Positions 6,129-6,485 of a stretch of 6,485 bases of DNA are shown piece after piece; the first letter of the stretch is position 1, and every line of letters begins with the position of its first letter. The translations under genes and the position numbers were made by a program. This DNA comes from Candidatus Omnitrophota bacterium. Lineage in GTDB: Bacteria; Omnitrophota; Gorgyraeia; Aquiviventales; Aquiviventaceae. The stretch is from contig JACPAW010000066.1 of NCBI GenBank assembly GCA_016180605.1, positions 1 to 6,485 of the forward strand. The letters run 5' to 3'. Under the pieces are notes generated by a model that saw only the letters and a list, made by a program, of their open reading frames with translations, made no database searches and was not told where the DNA came from.

Positions 6129-6485
6129 ATGGGGCAAGGAGCGAGGGGCAAGGGGCGAGGGGATGTCAGCAAGAAAGGGAATATCGCGGAGTTTGATCCA
6201 ACAGATATTTTCGCTGCACTTAACGCAGCGGGTATCCAATACATGGTTGTGGGCGGAATAGCCGTTGTTCTCTATGGCGTCAATCGAATGACCTCGGATA
6301 TTGATCTAGCGGTTGAATTAACCGCTGGAAATCTACAGGAGCTGGAAGCCGTATTGGAACGAATAGGGTTCAACCGACGCCTTCCCGTTTCTATTCAAGG
6401 ACTAACCGATCCAAAAACAAGACGATTGTGGACGCAGAAAAAAAACATGAAAGTCTATTCGTTCATAGAACGCAAGCCCCCGGCG
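6129..6485 (+). CDS. Nucleotidyltransferase-fold protein, 3' end beyond window
   Basis: The frame is open for 119 codons to the window end, so only the N-terminal part is seen. After a basic Gly/Arg-rich start, residues 22-62 resemble the Pol-beta-type nucleotidyltransferase superfamily: a helix (FDPTDIFAALNAAG), then YMVVGGIAVVLYG and TSDIDLAV. This gives the pattern GG (42-43), a 13-residue gap, then D57-x-D59, the expected metal-binding aspartates. Later residues (TDPKTRRLWTQKKNMKVYSF, 93-112) recall uncharacterised single-domain members of this fold found in many bacteria and loosely related to AbiEii or MNT-type proteins. The substrate and role are unknown; a toxin-antitoxin role is possible but no partner is visible. 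ATG directly follows the mrp stop codon, so co-translation with mrp is likely. Residues 2-11 are encoded by a heptad repeat, so the native start of the family fold is probably nearer residue 19. Confidence 0.8.
   Translation, partial: MGQGARGKGRGDVSKKGNIAEFDPTDIFAALNAAGIQYMVVGGIAVVLYGVNRMTSDIDLAVELTAGNLQELEAVLERIGFNRRLPVSIQGLTDPKTRRLWTQKKNMKVYSFIERKPPA
6134..6161 (+). repeat. Four-unit heptad array inside a coding start
   Basis: Four 7-nt units lie in register: GCAAGGA, GCGAGGG, GCAAGGG and GCGAGGG, consensus GCRAGGG. Because 7 is not a multiple of 3, the array is read in all three phases and gives the basic peptide QGARGKGRG at the N-terminus of the nucleotidyltransferase-like protein. The same kind of array is intergenic elsewhere in this window. 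Confidence 0.8.

Noticed and set aside
5400..6239. 279-codon open frame on the minus strand opposite mrp and the next gene
   Set aside because: It lies opposite the conserved mrp reading frame, has no recognisable domain, and its length is explained by codon bias of the real gene.

Overview
This is a bacterial window with two complete housekeeping genes and one truncated gene, all on the + strand: gltB (glutamate synthase large subunit), mrp (Mrp/ApbC iron-sulfur carrier ATPase) and the 5' part of a small nucleotidyltransferase-fold gene. The protein sequences look like those of a free-living Gram-negative bacterium. The style of gltB and mrp, together with the short-repeat-laden gaps, reminds me of the PVC/Verrucomicrobiota-Omnitrophota area, but that is a low-confidence impression. 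Coding DNA is about 50-55% GC where I sampled it.

Layout. Positions 1-277 carry no gene that I can support. They hold a 63-bp self-complementary array of nine heptanucleotides (21-83), a second inverted-repeat element (105-230) and a possible -10 box just before gltB. gltB runs from about 287 to 4924 and carries every expected domain and catalytic motif. It also has an unusual N-terminal extension of about 55 codons that is roughly 73% GC and packed with short palindromes. The 118-bp gap to mrp holds two further heptad-phased arrays, the second of which supplies the ribosome binding site of mrp (5043-6128). A nucleotidyltransferase-like gene starts directly after the mrp stop codon (TAA then ATG, no gap) and runs off the window. 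Its first codons are made of a fourth heptad array.

How the parts relate. GltB makes glutamate from glutamine and 2-oxoglutarate and needs a 3Fe-4S cluster; Mrp is an Fe-S cluster carrier. A functional link between them is conceivable but is not shown here. No gltD (the NADPH-oxidising small subunit) is present. The most notable feature is not a gene: each gene boundary in the window carries tandem 7-nt repeats of differing sequence but identical period, and two of these arrays intrude on translation signals or coding sequence. I see no CRISPR array, tRNA, rRNA, insertion sequence or recognisable new defence system.
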